Shown: in pieces, positions 1 through 8,660 of the stretch
Layout of the letters: each line of letters begins with the position of its first letter
How positions within the stretch are numbered: the first letter of the stretch is position 1
Source: Monoraphidium neglectum
Lineage: Eukaryota > Chlorophyta > Chlorophyceae > Sphaeropleales > Selenastraceae
Length of the DNA: 10,220 nucleotides
NCBI RefSeq assembly: GCF_000611645.1
Contig: NW_014011603.1
Coordinates: 1 to 10,220, forward strand
Direction of reading: 5' to 3'
The notes under the pieces: generated by a model
Seen by the model: only the letters and a program-made list of their open reading frames with translations
Databases searched by the model: none
Told to the model about the DNA's origin: nothing
Made by a program: the position numbers and the translations under genes

Positions 1-820
1 GGCACGCCGCCCGTGCCGTGTCGCCGGTGCTCTTTGCCAGGCTGGTCATGACGTCGGCGAGCAAAAAGTCGGACCACGTGATCGGCTGCAGCGGCACCAG
101 CACCCGCAGCAGCGTCCGGACAAACAGCCGCCGCGCGGGGCGCGCCAGCACGTCCCAGGGCCAGAGCAGGGCCGCCGCAAAGGACGCGTAGAGCAGCGGC
201 GGCGCGAGGAGGGGCAGCAGGTCGCGGCCCGCCGGGTCGAACGGCGGCGGGGCCGCCGCGCCGGGGGCCGCGTCCAGGGGCGGCGGGGGCGGGCCGGGAG
301 AGGCGAGGCACAGCAGCGCGCAGGCGGCGACGGCGGTGGCGGACAGGAGGGAGAACGCCGCCGCCAGCTGCGTTGCGAGGCCGGTGGGGGGCGAGGGAAC
401 ACAAACGATGGTGACGCGAGGGTTTCAGGTCTCACGGCCCTGTTCATGGATGCAGCCAACAGATCCAGCTGCGTCGAGTGCCGTCGCGGGCGATATGCCG
501 CGTGGCCTGTGCTGCTGCTGCCCCAGCTGCTCCGCGCGCCGCCTCACCTTGCACAGGCCCGCCGCGGACGGCAGCTGCCTCTGGTCGCGCTCGGGAAAGC
601 AGGCGGCGTACGGGATGCGCCGCGCCTCGAAGCACGCCACGCACTGCGCCCACAGCCAGACGGCGAGCAGCGGCGGCGCCAGCGGCTGGAAGAACGTCCA
701 CATGAGCTTGGCGCCGTGCTGGTCGAGGCGCGGCAGCGCCCACGCCAGCGAGAGCGCGCACGCCAGCCCCCATGCTGCCGCCAGGGCTGCCTGGTGGCGG
801 GGCGTCAACCGCGGCGGCAT
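1..820 (-). CDS. EXS-domain (ERD1/XPR1-like) membrane protein, 5' part only
   Basis: Partial gene running off the left edge. Exon 1 is 548-820 and exon 2 is 1-367, joined by a 180-nt phase-0 intron (donor AAG|GTGAG, acceptor GCAG). The 213 visible residues start MPPRLTP and contain hydrophobic segments near residues 11-31, 38-63, 92-113 and 140-163. A Pro/Ala-rich loop lies near 114-137. The stretch WSDFLLADVMTSLAKS (about 189-204) matches the EXS-family signature in which an aromatic/Asp-rich turn is followed by FxLAD and LTSxAK. EXS proteins include yeast Erd1, needed for Golgi retention of ER proteins and phosphate recycling, and the phosphate exporters XPR1/PHO1. No SPX domain precedes the EXS part, so it is closer to the short ERD1-like class. 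An in-frame ATG at 925 could add 35 residues; I prefer 820 because the extra stretch has no membrane or family character. Family is a confident call; the transported substrate is not known. Confidence 0.85.
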
Positions 821-1032
821 CGTTTGGATGGCCGGTACATCTGGCGCGTGCAATCCTCGGTTGAACTCATGTACTTGGGATTCCTCATGCCATGCGTGTG
901 CGGTGATGCATATGATCGCAAGCATGCGCCAGCGCTTGTGGCGCTTTGCTGCACATCAGATCCTGTGCTGATGGTTGACAGCTCAAGTTGCCCACCTGCA
1001 ATCTGCCCCAGACCATGGCATTAGCTATCTAC

Positions 1033-1053
1033 AAGTCATAATTTTGAAGTCAT
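1033..1053. repeat. Short direct repeat AAGTCAT x2
   Basis: AAGTCAT occurs at 1033-1039 and again at 1047-1053, a 14-nt period, in an AT-rich patch. On the strand of the EXS gene it reads ATGACTT twice, about 210-235 nt upstream of the chosen start codon. The spacing and position suit a paired transcription factor site, but two seven-base copies can occur by chance. Confidence 0.4.
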
Positions 1054-1566
1054 TATTGCTTCGGGCCGCCTTCTGCGATCTAGCAGTGTTGCGAGGGGAG
1101 CTTTGTTTTCAAAGCAGACATTTTTCCGCATCATTCGCATCCTGCGATTGTAGGAGATTTTACTTGAGGGTAGCGCGTTAAGGACCGGCTCTGCGTGTCC
1201 TGCTGGCGAGGGCGTTACATGCACGCTTTGCACGCTGACCGCTGTCGACCAGGACAGCTTTGCAGGATCTCCTCAGCGCTCACGGGTCCTGGCTACAGCT
1301 CTATAGAAGAAAGATTTTGGCAAGCTGCCGCCATATGATATCTGGGCAAACCATCTCTGCGGGTGTCCAGGCCAAAGTTGGCACGATTGCTCTCAGCAAG
1401 CCCTTTCCTGGAGCTGGACCCTGACTGCAAAATCCCCCCGTGGTTGCTGTGCAATGGGTTTGCTGCGAGGCAAATGTAGGTGACCATGCTCGCGTCTGGA
1501 CCCTCCCGGCATGCAGCCAGTATCCAAGAAATCGACGCTGCAGACGCGAGCGCGTGACACATGGCA

Positions 1567-1571
1567 TTACA
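1567..1571 (-). promoter_or_regulatory. Candidate TGTAA polyadenylation signal of the PDI gene
   Basis: The minus strand reads GGTGTAATG here, about 215 nt past the stop codon of the PDI-like gene. TGTAA is the usual poly(A) signal of green algae, normally 10-20 nt before the cleavage site. A second minus-strand TGTAA lies further down at 1215-1219. Position and motif support the call, but no transcript data are available. Confidence 0.4.
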
Positions 1572-1785
1572 CCTCCCCAGGCACAGCGCTGAACAGCTAA
1601 GCAAACATGTTTGGCGTGCAGTCGCGCCGATTGCAATATTCTAAGCACCGTGAGGGGCTCCAGCCGGGGCCCGGCTGTCGCCACGCATGCATCGGAGCAC
1701 GACCAGCCTGACCAAACCAAGCACTGCCGCAGAGACGCATGTTGCCGCCCCGCCTCCTTCAGCGCGAGCGCCGCCTGCAGGCGCG

Positions 1786-4419
1786 TCACTCCTCGTCCTT
1801 CTCCTCGCCCTCCTCGACCTCGTCAGCGTCGTCCTCGTCCTCCTCGGGCTCCTCCTCCGCCTCCTCCTCCTCGGCCGCGGGGGCGGCGATGGGCTCCCCA
1901 AGGAAGCCGCCCAGCACACTGGACTTGGCGGCCATCTCAGAGACCTGCATCCAGGCCAAGAAAGACGTTGGCATTAATAAGGCAGGTTATTGACAATGGA
2001 GAAAGGGCCGGGAACCAAGGGGGCTGTCATTGCAGCCAACGCAACTGCAAGTTGCGGGGTGGCTTGCTCTATGCAAGGCAGCATGTCTGCATGCTGATGC
2101 ACATACACATCCCAGCCGCATCGAATGGCTGGCCTGCGAGCAACCAGCCGCACCTTGTTGGCCGCGACGCCGCCGCTGGAGATCATGCGCTCGAGGCGGG
2201 CGCGCTCCGTGGCAAAGTACTCGGATCCCTGTGAGGGCAGTACGGGTGAGGGTGGGTCCAGGGCTGGCATCGGACGCAACCCCAAACATGTATGCACGAG
2301 AACATAAGACTACAACACGGCAGGTCCCCACCTGAGCCGCCTCAGACGCCAGCGAAGCCAAGCTGCACACCAGCACCCCTCACTGGTTCACTGGTGAGAG
2401 GTGCTGCAGCACAGCATCCCTCGCTGGTGTTATCAAGGGCGGACACCGACGCACCCTATTATACACGACACCACCCACCTTGTCAAGAGCCTTCTTGGCA
2501 AGCTTCACGTACAGCTCGCCGTTGGCCTTGGCGTCGCCCTCCAGCTTCTTGGCGGCTTCCTCGAGCTCCCCAACCAGCTTCTTCAGATCATCTTTCGCGG
2601 CCTTGCCTGCCTTCTCGGCGATGGCATCCAGCTCGGCCACACGGGCGAAGCCCTGAGGTCCGCGCACGGCGGAGCAAGGACACAAATTGAATGCATGCTG
2701 AGTGCAGGTACTTCAAGTGGATGCCTTTAAGCCAGCCTTTGCTGCCTTGTTTCAGTCCCCTACAGTGCTGCACCACCGTCGCAAAAGCTGCTTCGTGTGC
2801 GCTCGCATGCTGCAGGGGCTTTGATCCGAATGACCAGAGCAGAGAGTGTGCAAACACGAATGCACAGTCAAGCCCAGGGCGCTCAATTATATGCGCCGCA
2901 CCTTGTCGCCCTCGAGCTTGCCCTTGAGGAAGGCCAGCATCGCATCGCTGCTGCGGCCGCCGTTGTAGCTGCGCAGCAGTTGCATCGGGCAGCAGCACAG
3001 AAGGGGTTGTGCATGAGCCGAAGTGCAGCAGGCGCGCCCGATCGAGGCCGCGCATGAGGGGGCCCTGGCAAAGCGACGCCCATGGCGCCCTCCTGGACAC
3101 GGCTTAGCCCGCCCTTGCAGCGGCCTTGTGGGTGCCACTGCGCCTGTGCCTTATCCACACGCCCCAGGGGGTCTCCTCCCGGGCAAGCCCAGCGGCAGCC
3201 GAAGAGACTCACTCCTGGGCGGAGTCCTTGGTGGCGGGCTTGCCGCGGGGGAAGAACTTGATGGTGGGGAAGCCTTGGACCTGTGACGCATTTGGCAGAT
3301 TCGGATGATGGCAAACGGCAGGGCGGGCAGACGGACGGTCAGTTGTGCGGTTGTGTGTCGGGAGCAGCAGGAAGAAGTGGCAGCCGCACGAGGGGTCAAA
3401 AACGGCTCGCTTCGGCGGGCAGCAGCGACGGGGGAGCTATTGCCTATGGGGGAGCACGCGGGTGGGTGCATGCGACGTTGGCTGTGGAGCGCTCACGTCG
3501 AACCTCGAGCCCAGAGGGTTGTGCGCATCCGCGTCGACCTGGTTTTGAGGGCGGAGGGCGTTGATGCGGGGTGCCATGTCTGTCGACGCTCGGGTGCTGG
3601 GCGCACATGGTGCGTGGTGCCTCCGAAGCGCTCCCCGTTCGCACTGCAAGGCGGCGCCTGCAGCTGCACGACATGCATGGGACACAGCAGGCCGCACGGG
3701 CGCGCCCTGGGCCCTGCCCTGGACCAACCTTCGCAATGACGAGGCGCGAAGCCAGAGCAGGGTCAGCCTCAACCGCCGCGCCCAACTTCTTGTACTCTGG
3801 GGTCAGGTGCTTGCAGTGGCCGCACCTGGTTAGGTGTTGGCCGGATGGCACAGAGCATGTTGTGGGGGAGGAGTGCGAGCGCCACGAGGGGTCAGCAAGA
3901 GCGCACCTGCGGCACACAGGATTCATGGCAATAAGATTGTATCTGTGCGCACCAGGGGGCGTAGAACTCGACGAGCGCGGCCTTGCCACCATTGACCACC
4001 TTGTCGAAAGTCTCGGGTGCTGCGATGAGGGGGATACAAGATCACGGCCCAAGCAACTGTGATCACATAGGTTGGCTTACTTTGTTGGAGTGGCTGCCTG
4101 TCATCTGTGCGCCGCAGCCGCCATGCTTGTGCGCACAGACTGCAGGGGCGCTCTACCACTGCATGCAGTGCATGCGCCAACAGAGCGGGTGGGAAAAGCT
4201 CTGCTGCGAGTCCAGCCACAGCACAGCACTCCCTGATCGTTATGATGGAAACACATGATCACTCGTAACGACCCTCAGGCCATTTGTCACCCGCAAACGA
4301 CGATCAGCGCGAACCAACTCACTCAGATCCTGCACGCCGGGCAAGGAAGTCGTCGGATCATCCGCAAGGCAGACCCCCAGGAATGCCAAGGCCACGAAAA
4401 TCAACGCTGCCCTCGCCAT
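1786..4419 (-). CDS. Protein disulfide isomerase, one thioredoxin domain plus ERp29 C-terminal domain
   Basis: Complete nine-exon gene encoding 281 residues. Exons: 4323-4419, 3953-4019, 3729-3825, 3497-3538, 3213-3280, 2902-2968, 2479-2652, 2154-2228, 1786-1944. All introns are GT-AG with matching phase. Residues 1-19 form a hydrophobic signal peptide, so the protein enters the ER. Residues about 30-140 are a thioredoxin fold with VEFYAPW then CGHC (56-59), the buried Glu50, the cis-Pro106 in GFPT and the closing YNGGR. Such domains form and exchange disulfides in secreted proteins. Residues about 147-250 are Lys/Glu-rich helices, including GSEYFATERARLERM, typical of the ERp29 C-terminal domain. 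The tail 254-281 is about 80% Asp/Glu and ends KDEE. Plant relatives (PDIL2 class) and Dictyostelium PDI-D usually have two thioredoxin domains before ERp29; here there is one. The start codon is the only ATG that gives a signal peptide. A UPRE-like element lies upstream. Family call is very secure; exon edges rest on splice and phase logic. Confidence 0.93.
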
Positions 4420-4510
4420 CGTACGCGGTCAGATCAAACAGATCGGAAAGATGCGTCTCCGCCGGGGCTAAGGCTATGATCGAAGCAAACGACAGTTCAG
4501 ATGAGTGCTG

Positions 4511-4518
4511 TGACGTGG
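4511..4518. promoter_or_regulatory. UPRE-like TGACGTGG element upstream of the PDI gene
   Basis: TGACGTGG sits 92 nt upstream of the PDI start codon; it reads CCACGTCA on the gene strand. This is the core of the unfolded protein response element TGACGTG(G/A), bound by ATF6/XBP1 in animals and by related bZIP factors in plants. PDI genes are classic targets of ER stress. A full ERSE (CCAAT-N9-CCACG) is not present: no CCAAT occurs at the required distance. If the TATA-like motif at 4533-4539 is used, this site would lie near or just after the transcription start. Confidence 0.45.
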
Positions 4519-4532
4519 GCTCAAGAGCGCGG

Positions 4533-4539
4533 CATATAG
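4533..4539 (-). promoter_or_regulatory. TATA-like motif upstream of the PDI gene
   Basis: The minus strand reads CCTATATGCC about 115 nt upstream of the PDI start codon, in otherwise GC-rich sequence. It would suit a start of transcription near 4500-4510 and a 5' UTR of about 80-90 nt. The match is weak and the call is positional. Confidence 0.3.
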
Positions 4540-5322
4540 GTGCATGCACAAAAAGTTGACCGTTGGTAATGTAGCATGACTGATTTCACGCGGCGCCGTG
4601 CTGGTGCTAGCGTGAGCGCCAACGCCACCACAGAGTCGGCGCTTGCGTGGCCCACACCGCTTCACAAAGGGCTGTGTGATACGTGTGGAGCGCACAGCAG
4701 GTGCCATGGGATACACGCCTGGTGAGCCGAGCACGCAGTACTGTAGGTCCATGTTGCGTTATTGTCAGCATGCTGCATGCCATTACTGAGTCCGCGGGCC
4801 TGCTCCCCACCTACGTGGTAACACCTTACCCACACATGATCGCTGCATGGCACTGATATATGTGCATCGCATCAGGTTGTTCTGGTCCGCAGCCACGCCT
4901 ACTGCGGTAGGCAATGGTGACAGGTGGTTGGGCGTGTGGCCGCTGCGTTACCCATGGAGGCGTAAATGTACACACTCCATGGATTTTGCATCATTTAGCG
5001 CGCATGTCATGTGGCGTTGCGGATGCAGAGGAGCGACCGCGTCCCATCTGCGCTTGTCCCTCCATGCGCTGCCATCCATGCCCGCTGGCCGCACACATGT
5101 GCGTCCTTTGCGCTGTGTCCGTTTGAGACTTGTTTGAAGGTAGCACACTGAACCGGTTGTGGGGTTTCAGCAGCGGGGACAAGGGATGCTCTAGCGCCCC
5201 AGACCCTGTACCAACCCTGAGGACCATCAGCCCTGCTCGCTTTGCAGGTGTTGGCGCCAATCAGCACCATTTGCACTTTTGTCATGCAGGCCGTGTCTCA
5301 GGCGCCCGCTGACCCATCGCAG

Positions 5323-5651
5323 GCCATGGGGACTAGGATCCCATGTCGCCGTCATCGTCGGCAACAGCGACTGCGCAGCGGCGGTGGTGGCCGCCACTGC
5401 GCTGGTAACAGAGGCCGTGAGGAGTATCACGACTGCGCCACCCTAATTTCTCAGAGGACCAGCTAAAGGGCTTGTCGTTCCTGATGATGGGTGGCCGAGT
5501 TACACTCGGTGACTCGTATCAGCTTGTCAGACGTACCGATCACGTAGACCACGGTTTGGTATGTCTCCTGGAGCTCTTGATCAGTGAAACGATGCGCACG
5601 GGGCCTCGGCCAAGCTCTGAATTCGTCATCCCACCAAAGCGTCCACCGTGA
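5323..5651 (+). other. Unassigned coding-like block, possible exon pair or gene remnant
   Basis: Two plus-strand stretches look coding but match no family I recognise. The first, from an acceptor-like ATCGCAG at 5316-5322 to about 5404, reads SHVAVIVGNSDCAAAVVAA and onward with almost every third base G or C. The second, after TTTCTCAG at 5447-5454, is an open frame of 64 codons ending in TGA at 5649-5651; it includes GLSFLMMGGRVTLGDSYQLV and has much weaker codon bias. Joining them needs an unusually short intron of about 40-55 nt. The opposite strand of the second stretch is also open for 63 codons (about 5461-5657) without an ATG. It may be the end of an unrecognised plus-strand gene, a decayed gene, or chance. 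It stops only 33 nt before the aminotransferase start. Confidence 0.25.
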
Positions 5652-5683
5652 GGCGTGTCAAAGTATCCTCAATCATCATCAAT

Positions 5684-6314
5684 ATGGGAGCCGCCGTCCT
5701 GTTGCAGGATGGCGTGCCTGTGGACGCCCCAGCCTTGCCCGGCCATGTCCTGGCGCAGCGCAGCGGAGGCGCATACACCACTGCGCTCGTGCTGCCCGGG
5801 CAGAAGATCGTGGATTGGGAGCTTCACCTCGAACGCCTTGCGAGGTGCGTGCACACGTGGGCGCGGTGCTTGTGCGGCCTGCGCAACCGCCAGTTCTGCT
5901 TGTGGGGTGCACCCAGGTCGCTGCCGCCAGCTTCTATGCTCCACAGCTGCGCACGCCCCGCCGCCGCCGCATGCACACAGCAACATCGAGTGCCTTCACC
6001 GGGAGCGTGAGCCCAGGAGTTTCGAGGCCGCTTTGCAGTGTTGCAAGCTTCAGGTCTGTTGTTCAGTAGCAGGGGGGGCAACGGTTGCGCCGGGGTGTGA
6101 CGGCCCAAGCTTTAGCGCAAGAGGCTGCAAGCAGGTTCCTCCAATCATCCATCGCCATCATAAAGTGAGCACTCTCATTACGCGATCAGATCCCCATGAC
6201 CTGGCGTTCGCCCCTCCCGCAGGGCCGTCCTTTGAGGGAAATTGTGCAGCAGCTAGTCGAGCCGCAGGTGAAGGCGGCCCTCGCCCTCCTGGACGCGCGG
6301 CTGCCGCCGCCACC

Positions 6315-6360
<46 letters not shown>

Positions 6361-8095
6361 GTGGGGCAGGAGGGCAGTGCGGCCATGCTTGTGGTGGTTC
6401 TCACAGAGCCCCCTGGAGGCCCTCCCTCATCCCAGTCAGCGGCGGCGGCCACAACGTCAACAAGCAGCGGCGACGCTGGCGTCGGCGGCGTGCCCGCTGG
6501 CAGCGCGGCCGCCGCGGCGCCGCCCCTGTCGGTGACGGTGTTCTGCAAGGCCATGGCGCTTGAGGAGCCCGAGGCAGGCAGGGTGAGAGGGGCGGGGCGC
6601 ACCCGATGGAGTCTTTGCAGCCGTCCCGGGGACGGGCGTCGGTTAGGCAGCAGCCGGGACATGGAGGAGTATTTTGTTGAGGGCCAATGCTTAGGCAAAT
6701 CACCCTGGCGCCAGCAGCGCTTGGACCTCGCAGAGATCGTGCCTTTATTCTGCAGCAACCTCCATAGCCCAAGCGCCATCGCCGCATGCAAGCAGCGCTT
6801 GAGCGCGGCCAGGGCCCACGCGGCGCGCAGGTCGTCGCACGCGGCGCGCCCCGCCAGTGGGCGCGCGCCAAGCACTGCTCATGGGTTTTGCAGCGCCGCG
6901 AGCTTGAGGCTTCCAAGCCGCCTGGGGTTGCAGAGGTGGTGCTGGTGGACGAGCGGGGCGGCCTCCTCGAGGGGCTGGTGACAAACTTCTACGTGGTCGC
7001 AGGTGGCCGGCGGGTGACGGGCGGGGCGGCGGGGCGGCGCCCACGGGGTGACGTACTCCCCCGTCTGCTCGATTGGCAGGCTGCTGCGCGCTTGCTCGTG
7101 GGGCGGCGGCCAGGGGGTTCTCCGTGCCGCATTCCTGCTGCTAGGATATCCCTTGACCAGTGCTGCTGCGCGGCGCGCCCTGCCGCAGAGGCGCCGCAGA
7201 GCAATGGCGGGGACACTGGGGCCGCCCCCTCGGCGCCGCCAAGAGCCGCGTCGGCAGACCTGAGCCGGTTCGAGCTGCAGACGGCAACGGGCGCCGGCGG
7301 GGAGGCGCTGCCCGGCACGTCGCAGCGGCGCGTGCTCGAGGCGGCGAGGGCGATGGGGCTGCGCGTCCGCGCGGGCGCGCCGCTCTGCGAGGAGCGGGGG
7401 ACGTGGCGGGAGGCCTTCATCACGAATAGGTGTGTGTGCATGGGGCGCCGTTCCAGTGCAGACTTGGCGCGGCGCGCGCCGAGGGATTGGTTGCAGTACT
7501 GCTTGCATGATGGTCGCGCGGGCCTGTGTGGAACCATCGCGCCATTGTTACAGCCATGACTACCAGCCACAATCAACCTGTCTTGGTAGCCTAAGAGCAT
7601 GCACCCGTTGCTGCTGCCACACCAACTCAACCCTCTTCTCCAACTGTTTTTGTCGCACCATGCGATGCGTGCGCGCAGCCTCAGAGGCCTGCAGCCGGTC
7701 AGCAGCGTTGCATTCTGGCCAGGTGAGATGATGCGACTGTGCAATTGAGGATCCAGAAGACAAGATTTTTGGCATGAAGCATGTGCTTGTGTCTGGCCTG
7801 CCTTGTGGCGTCTGACTTGCTCATGTTGTCTGGTAAGGCTTTTTGTGTGGATGTATGCGGGCTGTGGCCGCGCCACGTTTTACATCACCTGTGACGCCGT
7901 GCCATCATGCTTTGCATGCGCCCCGCAGACGGCCCCAGCCCCAAGTGGGAGCAGCAGCTGGCCGCTGGCGGCGGCGGGGACAGCAACGCCGCCGGCGGGG
8001 CGGGCCCGGTGACGCTGCTGCTGAGGGCCACGGTGGAGCGCCTGCGGCAGCTGACGCCCGCACCTGACCTGCCAGGCCCAGGCGCGCCGCACTGA
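5684..8095 (+). CDS. Class IV aminotransferase-like PLP-dependent enzyme
   Basis: Complete seven-exon model encoding 412 residues. Exons: 5684-5844, 5931-6006, 6223-6582, 6813-7002, 7189-7429, 7679-7722, 7929-8095; all introns GT-AG and phase-consistent. It resembles the plant 'D-aminoacid aminotransferase-like' branch of fold-type IV PLP enzymes, relatives of branched-chain and D-amino-acid transaminases and ADC lyase. Visible landmarks are SGGAYTT and HLERLA near the N terminus, the probable Schiff-base Lys219 in ARAKHCSW, VVLVDERGGLLEGLVTNFY (241-259, PLP-binding loop), LPGTSQRRVLE (phosphate-side motif) and ITNSLRGLQPV (340-350). Residues 111-124 are 14 consecutive Gln, followed by Ala/Ser/Gly-rich sequence, so the protein is longer than usual for the family. 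There is no clear transit peptide, which suggests a cytosolic enzyme. Exon 2 (Arg-rich, no strong family match) is the weakest part of the model. The exact substrate cannot be read from the sequence. Confidence 0.85.
6316..6357 (+). repeat. (CAG)14 microsatellite encoding poly-Gln
   Basis: Fourteen uninterrupted CAG codons lie in exon 3 of the aminotransferase gene, preceded by four Pro codons and followed by CAT. The run is in frame and falls between two conserved blocks, in a region that varies in length in the family. Pure triplet runs of this kind are prone to length change. Confidence 0.95.
7003..7188 (+). other. In-frame, stop-free intron of the aminotransferase gene
   Basis: The intron runs from donor GCAG|GTGGCC to acceptor GCCGCAG|AG and is 186 nt long, exactly 62 codons. 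The reading frame of exon 4 continues through it into exon 5 without a stop. Retention would insert 62 residues, rich in Arg, Ala and Gly, just after the PLP-binding loop. Relatives have only a short link at this point, which is why I treat it as an intron. Confidence 0.6.
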
Positions 8096-8602
8096 CGCCC
8101 GGTCGACGCGACGCGTTGCAAGGATTGGCAGCGCGCTTGTGTGCGTGCCGCATGCCATGGGCAGGGGCGCGCGGCTGAATTAGCAGGCCCGGTCCTGTTG
8201 CACATTCGCACATGACTTGGAGGCACCTGATTCAACCTGCCAAGCTTGCTGTGACACTCAACATCATCGCAGTTTACCATTGGACAGAGAGCAGGTCGCA
8301 GACGGGTTTACCCCCCCCCCTCTGTGCCTAGCATGCAGCTCACATCTTGCACAGTTATGCACTGCACCTGCACCGGCACGTCAAGCAGACGCTGATTGCT
8401 GCAGCGGGTAGCACAGTCAGCTGCCTGCCGGGGCAAGGAGGGCGGCTGTCAGACCTTTCCACCCATTTTGCTGGACAAGGCACCCATCTTCCAAGCCGGT
8501 CCCTCGCAGCTTGGCAGCTTGGAGGGGCAACTGGACGGCTGTTTGACTTATGGGTACCTGTCTGGCATCTTCATTCATGTCTGTTATGACGACGGAAAAT
8601 CG

Positions 8603-8660
8603 ACACATGCACACAAACATACATGCACACAATGTGATTTGAGCACACGACTTTCACACA
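8603..8660. repeat. CA-rich low-complexity tract
   Basis: ACATGCACACA occurs at 8605-8615 and again at 8621-8631, a 16-nt period, within a longer purine/C-rich stretch of ACA units. It lies in the 3' intergenic region. It looks like a degenerate simple repeat. Confidence 0.55.

Larger units (their letters stand above)
821..1785. other. Intergenic: EXS gene 5' region and PDI gene 3' region
   Basis: No convincing gene. The part near 821-1250 should hold the promoter and 5' UTR of the minus-strand EXS gene. It includes an AT-richer patch at about 1021-1060 with a direct repeat. The part near 1290-1785 is downstream of the PDI stop codon and probably contains its 3' UTR. Open frames here have mixed codon use, unlike the strongly GC3-biased exons on either side. 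Confidence 0.6.
4420..5683. other. Divergent intergenic region between the PDI and aminotransferase genes
   Basis: About 1.26 kb between two divergent start codons, so it should contain both promoters. Close to the PDI gene are a UPRE-like octamer and a TATA-like hexamer. The stretch from about 4600 to 5300 holds several overlapping open frames on both strands, none with recognisable motifs or the codon bias of the neighbours. From about 5323 to 5651 the plus strand becomes coding-like; this block is listed separately. No tRNA, repeat array or terminal inverted repeat was seen. Confidence 0.55.

Noticed and set aside
46..459. Minus-strand 137-codon frame rich in Arg, Pro and Ser
   Set aside because: It is a shifted frame over EXS exon 2; the correct frame gives the LAD/LTSxAK-like signature.
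336..1024. Plus-strand open frames opposite the EXS gene
   Set aside because: They are rich in Arg, Ala, Cys and His as expected of shadows of a GC3-biased gene, while the minus strand gives EXS motifs and good splice sites.
1301..1789. Minus-strand open frame of 162 codons overlapping the PDI stop
   Set aside because: It begins at a GTG overlapping the PDI stop, has mixed codon use and no motifs. It fits a 3' UTR containing TGTAA.
4847..5285. Overlapping open frames on both strands in the intergenic region
   Set aside because: No motifs, no splice-consistent continuation and no codon bias; likely chance frames.
5485..5570. tRNA-like GTGGCCGAGTTA sequence
   Set aside because: It resembles the D-arm of Leu/Ser tRNAs, but no anticodon stem, GTTCGAATC T-arm or acceptor stem can be paired.
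7144..7151. GGATATCC, a match to the phosphate-response P1BS consensus
   Set aside because: It lies in an intron of the aminotransferase gene, far from a promoter, and an eight-base degenerate palindrome is expected by chance.
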